This document shows positions 1 to 9,828 of a stretch of 64,000 bases of DNA, piece by piece (the first letter of the stretch is position 1; every line of letters starts with the position of its first letter). The position numbers and the translations under genes were made by a program. Location: positions 5,580,001 to 5,644,000 of the forward strand of contig LT549889.1 in the NCBI GenBank assembly GCA_900078775.1. The letters are read 5' to 3'. Under the pieces are notes generated by a model. That model saw only the letters and a program-made list of their open reading frames with translations. It was not told the DNA's origin and made no database searches. The DNA comes from Mycolicibacterium aurum. Lineage in GTDB: Bacteria; Actinomycetota; Actinomycetes; Mycobacteriales; Mycobacteriaceae.

Positions 1-2
1 CC

Positions 3-497
3 GGGGTGGACCCGTCGATGGTGCTGTACCTGTTCGGGTCCAAAGAGGGTCTGTTCCGTGCCGCGATGCAGCTGATCGTCGACCCGCAGCGCCTCGTCGA
101 CGCGATCTCCGGCGGGGACGATGCCGATCTGGGCACCCGGTTGGTGCGGGCCTACCTGGACATCTGGGACGATCCGGACACCGGCGCCAGCATGGCCGCC
201 ATGGTGGCCTCGGCGACGTCGAATGCCCATGCCAAGGCGGCGTTCCGGGAGTTCATGCGGGAGTACGTGCTGACCGCGGTGTCCGGGGCGCTGGGCGGGG
301 GACCGGACACCCGGTTGCGCGCGGTGCTGGCGGCGAGCAACCTGATCGGCACCGTGTTCCTGCGCTACATCATGCGGGTGGGTCCGATCGCCGAGGTGAG
401 CTCCGACGAGGTGGTGCGGATGATCGCACCCACGGTCCAGCGCTACCTCACCGCCGACGTCGAGGAGTTGGGATTGCCCGACGGCTACAGACCGTGA
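3..497 (+). CDS. TetR-family transcriptional regulator, 5'-truncated by window edge
   Basis: This is the C-terminal part of a TetR/AcrR-type DNA-binding repressor; its start lies before the window. The first visible residues (GVDPSMVLYLFGSKEGLF) match the end of the TetR helix-turn-helix, where the recognition helix is followed by an F-x-S/K-E-x-L-F stretch. The remaining ~150 residues are a helical ligand-binding domain whose inducer cannot be predicted. The gene ends at TGA 495-497 and overlaps the convergent membrane-protein gene by 13 bp. It cannot be linked to a target because its upstream neighbours are missing. Confidence 0.85.
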   Translation, partial: GVDPSMVLYLFGSKEGLFRAAMQLIVDPQRLVDAISGGDDADLGTRLVRAYLDIWDDPDTGASMAAMVASATSNAHAKAAFREFMREYVLTAVSGALGGGPDTRLRAVLAASNLIGTVFLRYIMRVGPIAEVSSDEVVRMIAPTVQRYLTADVEELGLPDGYRP

Positions 498-1174
498 ATC
501 CCCTTGTACAGCACCATGACACCGATCACCAGCAGGATGGCGGCGACCAGCACGGCGTGCTGACGTTCCATCCATTCCTTGAGCCGCGTCAGCGGTGCGG
601 CGAGCCGTTCGCCGGTGACGGCGTAGGCCAGGATCGGCAGGATCACCGTGCTGCCGGCGATGCCGACGAAGTACAGCATGGCCAGCCAGGCGTGCGCGAC
701 ACCGATGCCGGCCGATCCGATCGCCAAACCCGCTGCGATGCACATGAACAGCACCTTCGGGTTCACCACCGCCAGCACCGCGGCGGTGATCAGTGCCCGG
801 CCCGGGGTGAGGCCGCTGAGCTTGCGCATCCACGCCGGGGAGTGGTCGGCCTTGTGCCGGGTCGCCCATTTGTATCCGCCGAACACGATCAGCGCGGCGC
901 CGACGACGATGCGCAGCCAGGACGCCCAGCCCGGCGGCTTGTCCAGCGAGCCGACCAGCCCGGAGCCGGCGACGAAGATCGAGGTCAGGGCGGACAGCCC
1001 GAGTAGCCAACCGGCCAGGAAGGCGAGCCCGGTGGGTCGCGGCCGGTCGGTGTGCAGGGCGAGCACCGCCGGGATGATCGACAACGGGGACAGCGCGATC
1101 ACCATCCCCAGCGGGATGAGCTCGGCGAGCACGGAACCCCAACTACCAGTCGTCAAAACTCGCACCACTTCCAT
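485..1174 (-). CDS. GAP/LysE-like membrane protein (sulfolipid-1-addressing protein family)
   Basis: A polytopic membrane protein of about 229 residues with roughly six hydrophobic segments and no large soluble domain. The PLSIIPAVLAL stretch near the N-terminus and the NPKVLFMC segment in the middle resemble the mycobacterial GAP/Sap family, which is related to LysE-type exporters. Members in M. tuberculosis help export glycolipids, but the cargo here is unknown. The ATG at 1172-1174 was preferred; a longer reading frame continues upstream but would cover the neighbouring gene. A GTG at 1159 is an alternative start. The chosen start overlaps the upstream gene's end by 22 bp, suggesting translational coupling. 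Confidence 0.75.
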   Translation of the reverse strand: MEVVRVLTTGSWGSVLAELIPLGMVIALSPLSIIPAVLALHTDRPRPTGLAFLAGWLLGLSALTSIFVAGSGLVGSLDKPPGWASWLRIVVGAALIVFGGYKWATRHKADHSPAWMRKLSGLTPGRALITAAVLAVVNPKVLFMCIAAGLAIGSAGIGVAHAWLAMLYFVGIAGSTVILPILAYAVTGERLAAPLTRLKEWMERQHAVLVAAILLVIGVMVLYKGIHGL

Positions 1175-1611
1175 CCGCCGTCCTCGTATGAGAACGCAAT
1201 ATCCTCCGGGTCTGCACCGTTGTGCTCGATGACTGTATCGGCGGTTGTACCAGTGACCTCGATCGAGGTGACGGTCAGGTTCAAGCTGCCCGATTCGTCG
1301 CGCATCTCGGCGAAGTTGGCCCGGGAGAACGCTTCGTCGGCGCGCATCTCGGCGCACATGAGCGCGCGCAGCATGTCGTACTCGTAACCGTTCCAGGCCT
1401 GCTGGAACTGCTCGACGACCTTGATGATCTGGTCCTCATCCGACGGCGCCGGTGCGATGACGGTGGTCGACACAGCGGTCCCGGCCAAGGTCGAGTGCCC
1501 GTCGCGGACCAGGGCGACGGTGACGGCCGTGCCGGCCAGGATGAGCAGTACGGCGCCCACCGACCCGAGGATCAGCGCGGTGCGGACACCGGGCGACGGG
1601 TTGAGGCGCAT
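1153..1611 (-). CDS. Single-pass membrane protein with secreted NTF2/DUF4878-like domain
   Basis: A 152-residue protein with a short cytoplasmic N-terminus, one hydrophobic helix (about residues 10-36) and an extracytoplasmic domain. The outer domain begins with an acidic stretch followed by VVEQFQQAWNGYEYD, has a cysteine in ALMCAEMR, and ends in GGWKWCEF. This pattern (helix, Cys, beta strands, terminal W-K-x-C) recurs in two other proteins of the window, at 16836-17525 and 32245-32691. It fits the NTF2-like/DUF4878 fold common in mycobacterial envelope proteins. The two cysteines could form a disulfide. No enzymatic function is apparent. It is probably co-transcribed with the GAP-family gene. 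Confidence 0.7.
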   Translation of the reverse strand: MRLNPSPGVRTALILGSVGAVLLILAGTAVTVALVRDGHSTLAGTAVSTTVIAPAPSDEDQIIKVVEQFQQAWNGYEYDMLRALMCAEMRADEAFSRANFAEMRDESGSLNLTVTSIEVTGTTADTVIEHNGADPEDIAFSYEDGGWKWCEF

Positions 1612-1733
1612 TGCCTCAGTGTGGCCGAAACAGCGCGGCGCGTCTCAGCGGCGCGCTGCGAGTGCGGGGCATAGATGTCGAATGCGGCCAGTCCGGGCGT
1701 CGACTTCGCCACCTGGGTGCGAGTCGTGGTCGG

Positions 1734-2078
1734 TCATCGGGGCCGTCGCGGCAGCATCTCTTCGTCGATCGAACTGCCGCCTTCCGTATCGACCCGAACG
1801 TACTGCGAAGCAGCGGTATTCAGGTTGGCTTCGTGTGCCTGAGACATGGTCTGCAATGCGATGCACGCACGTCTGCGGGCCTCGGCGACCCGCTCGGCGG
1901 CCGCCGCCGCGGTGCTGCACACCTGCCCGTGCGTGCGTAGCACCGACTCGGACACGCCGTCGACCAGACCTGTGGCCTGCCCGATCTGAGCGGCGGCGTC
2001 GCCGTGCTTCTGGGCCAGGTCCCGTAAATGGCCGGGTGTAACGCGTAATTCGCGGCTCGGGCCGTCCGGGCTCGTCAT
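1734..2078 (-). CDS. EspC-like type VII secretion substrate
   Basis: A 114-residue helical protein without a signal peptide, resembling the EspC/DUF2580 family of ESX-secreted proteins. The N-terminal half (LRVTPGHLRDLAQKHGDAA) is the typical start of this family, and the second helix is Ala/Arg-rich. Residues Y93-V-R-V-D97 form a Y-x-x-x-D motif after the second helix, which is the general type VII secretion signal. It lies 9 bp downstream of an EspA/EspE-like gene, the arrangement seen for EspA-EspC and EspE-EspF. No ESX machinery gene is nearby, so export would depend on a system encoded elsewhere. The start is the ATG at 2078. Confidence 0.75.
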   Translation of the reverse strand: MTSPDGPSRELRVTPGHLRDLAQKHGDAAAQIGQATGLVDGVSESVLRTHGQVCSTAAAAAERVAEARRRACIALQTMSQAHEANLNTAASQYVRVDTEGGSSIDEEMLPRRPR

Positions 2079-2087
2079 CGCTACTCC

Positions 2088-2855
2088 TCACATCCGGGTC
2101 GGGTAGCACTCGTCGGCGATCTGGTCATAGATTCGGGCAGCTTCGCTCATGGTCTGCGCCGATCGTGCGGAACGGTTCGAGAGTTCGTTCATGTACCACA
2201 GGCAGGTCGGGATCGACATGCCCACGGCGGCCATCTCGATCTCGCGTGACAGACCGGTCCCGTATCGGGGTATCGCCCGAACCGCCAGTGCCGGGGCAAT
2301 CGCGTGGCCCATCAGGGTTGCCGCGTTGTTGAGTATTCGTCGGGTGGTGTGGACCGCACCGGCCTCGGAGGAGATCGCCATCAGAACGTCGAGGTCGGCG
2401 GCCGGCATCCGCCGTGCCCGGTTCTGCTGCTGTTCGTTGGCGATTGCGTAGGCATCGGCGGCCGGGCCGGACCACCTGTCGTCCGGGTATGCGGTCTGCA
2501 GTCGGTCCGCGACGGAGTTGAAGCATTGTGCGCTTTGGCTGTAACCCTCGCCCTCCTCGGGGGAGTCGATCCAACCGCACTGCATCTGCATGGCGAGCAC
2601 TGTCTGTAAGCCACCCGCGATGATCAGAGTCTGCCTCGACAGTGGCAGCATGCTTTGCGCGACGGAGGCGACTTCGCCGAGATCGGCCGCACGGTTCCAG
2701 ATCCCGTCCACACCATGCTCACCGATGATGTCGATGGTGGAGAAGAGCCCGGAGACCATTTCGCCGGCGGCGCCGATCGGGCCGAAAGGATCGGCTCTGC
2801 ACAGGTTCTCGCCCAGCTTCTGCATCGCATCGCTGTAGGTGTCGAACAGCCCCAT
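2088..2855 (-). CDS. EspA/EspE-like type VII secretion substrate
   Basis: A 255-residue protein matching the EspA/EspE architecture: an N-terminal helical segment, then a WxG-containing stretch (DRWSGPAADAYAIANE, about residues 127-142) and a C-terminal helical region. The W-S-G-x-A-A-x-x-Y pattern is the hallmark of this ESX-associated family. Three or four cysteines are scattered through the protein. It is the first gene of a two-gene unit with the EspC-like partner, and is divergent by 42 bp from a DUF2510 gene. Family knowledge suggests the two proteins are secreted together as a helical heterodimer or filament; their role here is unknown. Confidence 0.72.
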   Translation of the reverse strand: MGLFDTYSDAMQKLGENLCRADPFGPIGAAGEMVSGLFSTIDIIGEHGVDGIWNRAADLGEVASVAQSMLPLSRQTLIIAGGLQTVLAMQMQCGWIDSPEEGEGYSQSAQCFNSVADRLQTAYPDDRWSGPAADAYAIANEQQQNRARRMPAADLDVLMAISSEAGAVHTTRRILNNAATLMGHAIAPALAVRAIPRYGTGLSREIEMAAVGMSIPTCLWYMNELSNRSARSAQTMSEAARIYDQIADECYPTRM

Positions 2856-2897
2856 CCGTTCCCGCCCCCCTTGTATTGAAGGTTACAGCTCTGTTCA

Positions 2898-3713
2898 ATG
2901 GCTCGAAGCACCAATTTCGGGGTTGAGGGGGATGTCATCACCGATCCATCGCTGCCGGCCGCCGCCGGGTGGTTCACCGATCCGTGGGAGCCAAGCACGG
3001 TCCGTTACTTCGACGGACGCAGGTGGACCGACCAGGTCGCGTCGGCATCGAGCGCTGCTTCGGGTTACCCACTGGGACAACGTGTTCTAGAGCTGCAAGA
3101 ACAGAATCAGGACGCCAACGGCGGTCCTGCATGTGTGATTCTCGACGCGCACGGCGCGAAACTGGCGATCGTGTCGCCGACGGCTCGCTTACCCCGCCTC
3201 CTCGGGAGTGCCACCGCAGTCATCGGATTCGATGTCGGCGCCCCCAACGGACGCCGGCTCTTTTCCCTGGCGAGATCCGGCGGGAAGAGGAGGCAGTGCG
3301 TCACGGCGGTCGACGCACACGGCGAGCAGATCGGACGCCTGATCCAACCGGATTCCGTTTGGCGGCGGGTGCGCACGGGTCGACTGGCGATGCGACTGGA
3401 GGCGGGTGACCACACGCTGGCGCGGACGTACTTCTACCCTGGCCCGACCCACCCGCGGGGCCTGGTACCGCAGCATGTGCACGACTCCGTCGAAGCCGTG
3501 ATCGCAACGGTGACACCGCTACATCCGACGGTCTCGGGGCCGGGGCAACTGCTGGGGTATCGACTCGATTGTCCGCACCCGGTATCGAGCCCGCTGTCGA
3601 CGCTTCTGTCGGTGGTTCTGGTCGCGCGATACCTGTATGACCGGTTGGAGTACCGCGGCGGCTACCTCGATCAAGCCGCCTACTGGGTGTCCCGGCCCAG
3701 TTGGCATCAGTAG
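2898..3713 (+). CDS. DUF2510 domain protein with scramblase/LURP-one-like body
   Basis: A 271-residue protein. Residues about 22-46 (AGWFTDPWEPSTVRYFDGRR) form a DUF2510 motif, the short W-x-x-D-P...R-x-W-D/T-G element found near the ends of many actinobacterial membrane or secretion-associated proteins. The rest contains beta-strand-rich segments (VILDAHGAKLAIV, VTAVDAHGEQIGRL) that repeat a D-A-H-G pattern. This resembles the tubby/LURP-one/scramblase fold, although that is an inference. A hydrophobic stretch (LLSVVLVARYLY) lies near the C-terminus. It is divergent from the Esp-like pair, so a shared regulatory region of 42 bp is likely. Function is unknown. Confidence 0.65.
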   Translation: MARSTNFGVEGDVITDPSLPAAAGWFTDPWEPSTVRYFDGRRWTDQVASASSAASGYPLGQRVLELQEQNQDANGGPACVILDAHGAKLAIVSPTARLPRLLGSATAVIGFDVGAPNGRRLFSLARSGGKRRQCVTAVDAHGEQIGRLIQPDSVWRRVRTGRLAMRLEAGDHTLARTYFYPGPTHPRGLVPQHVHDSVEAVIATVTPLHPTVSGPGQLLGYRLDCPHPVSSPLSTLLSVVLVARYLYDRLEYRGGYLDQAAYWVSRPSWHQ

Positions 3714-3825
3714 CCACGTTGGTTCCCAGATCAACGACCAACATTCCGGTCGCGGCCCCGGGCGTCCTCTTGTAGTGTCCGATCTACACGCCGACTCGGG
3801 GGCCGGCGGGGGACGGGGGTTCCGA

Positions 3826-4737
3826 GTGCTGGCATTCATCACGTCGCTGCGTCATCCGGACAATGCACGTGACTATGCGCGAAACGAAGAGTTGCTGCAG
3901 GGAACGCTGAATTCCATTGCCCAGCAGACATCGAGCGACTACGTCGTCGTCGTTGTCAGCAACGTTCCGCTGTCCTTTCCACTGCCCGGCCGGGTGGTGT
4001 CCGTCGTTGTCGATTTCCCGCCGCCGACCCCGGTCGGCACGCACGCGTCGTATCCGGCCGTGGTGTGGGACAAGGGCACAAAGCTCGGGATCGGCCTGAT
4101 AGCGGCCCGTGAGTACGCCCCTGACTACGTGATGATCACCGACGCCGACGATTTCGTGCACCGCGAACTGGTCGCGTTCACATCCCACAACGCGGGTGCG
4201 CCGGGCTGGTATATACCGCGCGGCTGGCGTTATTCCAGCGAACGGAACGTCTACCGCAGCCTGCGCGCATTCCACCTGCAGTGCGGCACGTCCTACATCC
4301 TGCCCTTCGCGGCCTACGGCGTGCCTGACAGCGCGACGGTGAACGTCGGACAGGGTGAGGTCTTCGACGCGTTCGGTGATCTGCTGGCTACCATCCTCGG
4401 ATCCCATATGCGGGTCCGGCAGTGGGCGAACAGGCACGGGTATCCGCTTGCCGCGCTGCCCTTCCGTGGTGCCGTGCACCATGTGGACACCGGGGAGAAC
4501 CACTCGCGGGGCACGCTGGGGGGTGTCGCGAGATCGGCCACCCGGCAGATGTGCGAGACCTACGGTATGCCGCCGCGGTCTGCGACCACGTCCATCCGCC
4601 CGCAAGGGCTGCTGAGCACACCGCTGGCCCTGGTGGGTAGTGGCTTGAACTACCTGCAGCGCAAGATGGACGCCCTGGTCAACGACGACTCACCGCGGTT
4701 CGATCTGGCGCCCTACCGGGCTCGGGTCGGGCAGTAG
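3826..4737 (+). CDS. Glycosyltransferase, GT2-like
   Basis: A protein of about 303 residues beginning LAFITSLRHPDNARDY. A beta-strand/loop start is followed by VVVVVSNVP, typical of a nucleotide-sugar-binding Rossmann-like half, and YVMITDADDFVHREL carries the D-x-D type metal/nucleotide-sugar site of GT-A enzymes. A later HHVDTGENHSRG segment is compatible with the acceptor/catalytic side. The GTG at 3826 follows a purine-rich G stretch and places the first beta strand at the N-terminus; GTG 3775 and an ATG at 3637, inside the upstream gene, are alternatives. The sugar donor and acceptor cannot be inferred. It stands alone, convergent with the CYTH gene. Confidence 0.68.
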   Translation: MLAFITSLRHPDNARDYARNEELLQGTLNSIAQQTSSDYVVVVVSNVPLSFPLPGRVVSVVVDFPPPTPVGTHASYPAVVWDKGTKLGIGLIAAREYAPDYVMITDADDFVHRELVAFTSHNAGAPGWYIPRGWRYSSERNVYRSLRAFHLQCGTSYILPFAAYGVPDSATVNVGQGEVFDAFGDLLATILGSHMRVRQWANRHGYPLAALPFRGAVHHVDTGENHSRGTLGGVARSATRQMCETYGMPPRSATTSIRPQGLLSTPLALVGSGLNYLQRKMDALVNDDSPRFDLAPYRARVGQ

Positions 4738-4742
4738 CGGGT

Positions 4743-5384
4743 TCAACCGTGTCGCGGAGTTGAACTGCCCTCGAAGTCGTTGTGCCCCAAGCTGTTCACG
4801 AAGGTGGATCCGTTCAGCTCGAGTTCACGGCGGTAGGCCGCGGCCCACGTCCCGAACGGGTTGTGGGCCAGGTACTCGTTGCGGAACCGGTCGTCCTCGG
4901 ACACCTCGGTGACGCAGAAGCCGGGGATCGTCAGGTCGACCACCGGGCTGCCGCGTTCCACCTCGGCGAGCACCAGCGGATCGTTCCCGCCCAGGAACCG
5001 GTCGAGCACCCAGCCGTCCTCACCCAACCAGGCCGCGTACCGGACCTTGGCGACGACGTGCTCGGCCCGGCCGACGATCTGCCCGGCGACCATCGGATCG
5101 AGATCGCGCTCGGCCTCGTACCGGGTGCCGCCGGCCGCGGGCCCCTTGGCGGTCATGGTCCCGATGGTGTCCTCGCCGAGGCGCGCCACCAGGTCGGCAG
5201 GAGTGCCGTCCAGGCTGTCGGGGGCGGGGCCCTGTAGCCGGATGCGCACCGCGTAGCCGTCGGCTGCGAACAGATAGGCCTGCACGAGCAGGGCGGGGGT
5301 GGGGTCGGATGCTGCGACGGCGGGCAGTTCGCGGAGGAAGAACTTGCGCTCGAACTCGAAATCGCCGAACCCGGACTCAGACAT
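4743..5384 (-). CDS. CYTH domain protein
   Basis: A 213-residue CYTH-superfamily protein. The N-terminal FEFERKFF (about residues 9-16) is the diagnostic E-x-E-R-K motif that binds triphosphate and divalent metal in thiamine triphosphatases, tripolyphosphatases and class IV adenylyl cyclases. Further charged strands (AVRIRLQG, YEAERDLDP, VAKVRYAAW) supply the alternating Arg/Lys and Glu residues lining the tunnel. Its length agrees with single-domain bacterial CYTH enzymes. Triphosphate hydrolysis is the most likely activity; the exact substrate cannot be assigned. It ends 5 bp from the convergent glycosyltransferase gene and is divergent from clpB. Confidence 0.8.
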   Translation of the reverse strand: MSESGFGDFEFERKFFLRELPAVAASDPTPALLVQAYLFAADGYAVRIRLQGPAPDSLDGTPADLVARLGEDTIGTMTAKGPAAGGTRYEAERDLDPMVAGQIVGRAEHVVAKVRYAAWLGEDGWVLDRFLGGNDPLVLAEVERGSPVVDLTIPGFCVTEVSEDDRFRNEYLAHNPFGTWAAAYRRELELNGSTFVNSLGHNDFEGSSTPRHG

Positions 5385-5460
5385 AAGGCGACGTTAGTCC
5401 CTAGGCAGGCGCGGGGCCGGGTTCGACAATGTGTGTCGTGGACGTCAGAAAAAAGATAGA

Positions 5461-5481
5461 GTTGAGCGGAACAGACTCAAC
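5461..5481. promoter_or_regulatory. HAIR-type inverted repeat (probable HspR operator)
   Basis: The sequence reads GTTGAGC-N7-ACTCAAC, closely matching the HspR-associated inverted repeat CTTGAGT-N7-ACTCAAG. Spacing is identical and both half-sites are conserved. It lies 67 bp upstream of the clpB start codon. HspR represses heat-shock genes including clpB in mycobacteria and Streptomyces, so this site is expected to repress clpB. Confidence 0.8.
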
Positions 5482-5493
5482 CCTGACTTCGTT
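5468..5493 (+). promoter_or_regulatory. Probable SigH promoter of clpB
   Basis: GGAACA at 5468-5473 and CGTT at 5490-5493 are separated by exactly 16 bases. This matches the mycobacterial SigH/SigE-type consensus GGAAYA-N16/17-CGTT. The -35 hexamer lies inside the HspR inverted repeat, so repressor and sigma factor would compete for the same bases. Predicted transcription would start around 5500, leaving a leader of roughly 45-50 nt. Confidence 0.7.
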
Positions 5494-5547
5494 GGACTAC
5501 ACGAACAGCGATTTTCCTAGCTGCAATACCCGAGAAAGGTAGGTGTC

Positions 5548-8094
<2,547 letters not shown>

Positions 8095-8112
8095 ACTCGG
8101 CTGAAAGTGTGA

Positions 8113-8155
8113 TTCGGCGCGCTCACGTACGTTCTGCGCACGTGAGCGCGCCGAA
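8113..8155. terminator. Perfect stem-loop downstream of clpB (repeat family member)
   Basis: Two perfectly complementary 16-nt arms (8113-8128 and 8140-8155, beginning TTCGGCGCGC) flank an 11-nt loop containing ACGTTCTGCG. The hairpin starts 18 bp after the clpB stop codon and probably terminates transcription, without a strong U-tract. A closely related element follows fba at 16780-16822. Confidence 0.7.
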
Positions 8156-8227
8156 ATCGCTTCGTAACGGCGATTGTGACCTTTTCGAGTTCGGGCGAAA
8201 CCGCCCCGAGCAAGTACGCTGAAGGCA

Positions 8228-9046
8228 ATGGTTCCCCTCTGGTTCACGCTGTCCGCCCTCTGCTTCGTGGGGGCGGCGGTCTTGTTGTATGTGGATATCG
8301 ACCGTCGGCGTGGTTTGGGCCGGCGGCGTAAGTCGTGGGCGAAGTCGCACGGTTTCGACTATGAACACGAATCTGCCGACATCCTCAGCCGCTGGAAGCG
8401 CGGCGTGATGTCGACCGTCGGAGAGAGCGTCTCCGCGCGCAATGTGGTGCTCGGCCAGATCCGCGGCGAGGCCGTCTTCATCTTCGATCTCGACGATGTG
8501 GCCACCGTGATCGCCCTGCACCGCAAGGTCGGCACCAATGTGGTGGTGGACCTGCGCCTGAAGGACATCAAGGAGCCGCGCGAGAGCGACATCTGGCTGC
8601 TCGGCGCGATCGGCCCGCGGATGGTCTACTCCACCAACCTGGATGCGGCCCGCCGGGCCTGCGACCGCCGGATGGTGACGTTCGCGCACACCGCGCCGGA
8701 CTGCGCCGAGATCATGTGGAACGAGCAGAACTGGACCCTGGTGGCCATGCCGATCACCAGCACCCGCGCCCAGTGGGACGAGGGGCTGCGCACCGTGCGC
8801 CAGTTCAACGACCTGCTCCGCGTGCTGCCGCCGGTTCCGCAGCCCGGACACAGCGGTGCCCGCAGCGGTCAGCCCGCGCTGGCCCGCCGCAGCGGATCGC
8901 CGAGTCGGCCGCTGCTGCCGCGTCCCGCCGAACTTCCCGCCGGCCGCGGTGACCTGCCGCCCGGACGTGCCGACGTGGGCCGCTACATCCAGCAGCGCCC
9001 GCCGGTGCACAACGGCACCCGGCAGGCGCCGCACCTCCAGCGGTGA
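8228..9046 (+). CDS. Conserved mycobacterial membrane-anchored protein (Rv0383c-like)
   Basis: A 272-residue protein with one N-terminal hydrophobic helix (about residues 4-22) followed by a basic stretch (RRRGLGRRRKSW), giving a membrane-anchored protein with a large cytosolic or peripheral domain. The middle domain (about 40-195) is mixed alpha/beta without recognised catalytic motifs. The last ~70 residues are Pro/Arg/Gly-rich and probably disordered. Its position directly after clpB matches Rv0383c in M. tuberculosis, a conserved protein of unknown function. It overlaps the following SDR gene by 4 bp (GTGA), indicating translational coupling. Confidence 0.75.
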   Translation: MVPLWFTLSALCFVGAAVLLYVDIDRRRGLGRRRKSWAKSHGFDYEHESADILSRWKRGVMSTVGESVSARNVVLGQIRGEAVFIFDLDDVATVIALHRKVGTNVVVDLRLKDIKEPRESDIWLLGAIGPRMVYSTNLDAARRACDRRMVTFAHTAPDCAEIMWNEQNWTLVAMPITSTRAQWDEGLRTVRQFNDLLRVLPPVPQPGHSGARSGQPALARRSGSPSRPLLPRPAELPAGRGDLPPGRADVGRYIQQRPPVHNGTRQAPHLQR

Positions 9047-9828
9047 CCGCCCGGGACGCACGCGTCGCGCTGATCACCGGGCCCACCGCCGGTCTGGGTG
9101 AGGGCTTCGCCCGGCGCTTCGCCGCCGACGGCTACGACCTGGTCCTGGTGGCCCGGGACGAGGCGCGGCTGAACCGGCTCGCAGCGGAACTACGCGCCGA
9201 GGCCGGGGTGAACGTCGAGGTGCTGCCCGCCGACCTGGCGGTGGCCGCCGACCGGGACAAGGTCGCCGAGCGACTGCGCGCCGGTGTGCACACCCTGGTG
9301 AACAACGCCGGTTTCGGCACGTCGGGGGAGTTCTGGACCGCCGACTTCGCGCTACTGCAGTCCCAGTTGGACGTCAACGTCACCGCCGTCATGGCACTCA
9401 CCCACGCCGCGCTGCCCTCGATGCTGGCCGCCGGGACGGGCACCGTGATCAACGTCGCCAGTGTCGCCGGCCTGATGCCCGGCCGCGGCTCCACCTACTC
9501 GGCGTCCAAGGCCTGGGTGATCGCCTTCTCCGAGGGCCTGGCCAACGGCCTGATCGGCACCGGCGTCGGCGTGCACGCGCTGTGCCCGGGCTTCGTGCGC
9601 ACCGAGTTCCACCAGCGTGCCGGCATCGACATGGCGGGCACCCCGTCCTGGTTCTGGCTGCAGGTCGACGGCGTGGTGCGCGACTGCCTGGCCGGCGTCG
9701 CCAAGGGCGAGGTCGTCATCGTGCCCGGACTGCTGTACAAGGCACTCACCGCCGGCAGCCGTCTGGTGCCGCGCAAGCTGCTGCGCGGTCTGACCAAACG
9801 CGTGGGTCGCGGCCGAGGGCGGACCTGA
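9043..9828 (+). CDS. Short-chain dehydrogenase/reductase
   Basis: A 261-residue classical SDR. The nucleotide-binding glycine motif reads TGPTAGLGEGFARRF (about residues 11-25), followed by NNAG. The catalytic residues appear as a Ser in NVASVAGL and Y-S-A-S-K. The substrate is unknown; the SDR fold accepts many alcohols, ketones and acyl intermediates. The GTG start at 9043 overlaps the preceding stop codon (GTGA) and the gene is followed immediately by a lipoprotein gene, so it sits in the clpB-downstream operon. In M. tuberculosis the equivalent slot is occupied by pyrE, which is absent here. Confidence 0.88.
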   Translation: MTARDARVALITGPTAGLGEGFARRFAADGYDLVLVARDEARLNRLAAELRAEAGVNVEVLPADLAVAADRDKVAERLRAGVHTLVNNAGFGTSGEFWTADFALLQSQLDVNVTAVMALTHAALPSMLAAGTGTVINVASVAGLMPGRGSTYSASKAWVIAFSEGLANGLIGTGVGVHALCPGFVRTEFHQRAGIDMAGTPSWFWLQVDGVVRDCLAGVAKGEVVIVPGLLYKALTAGSRLVPRKLLRGLTKRVGRGRGRT

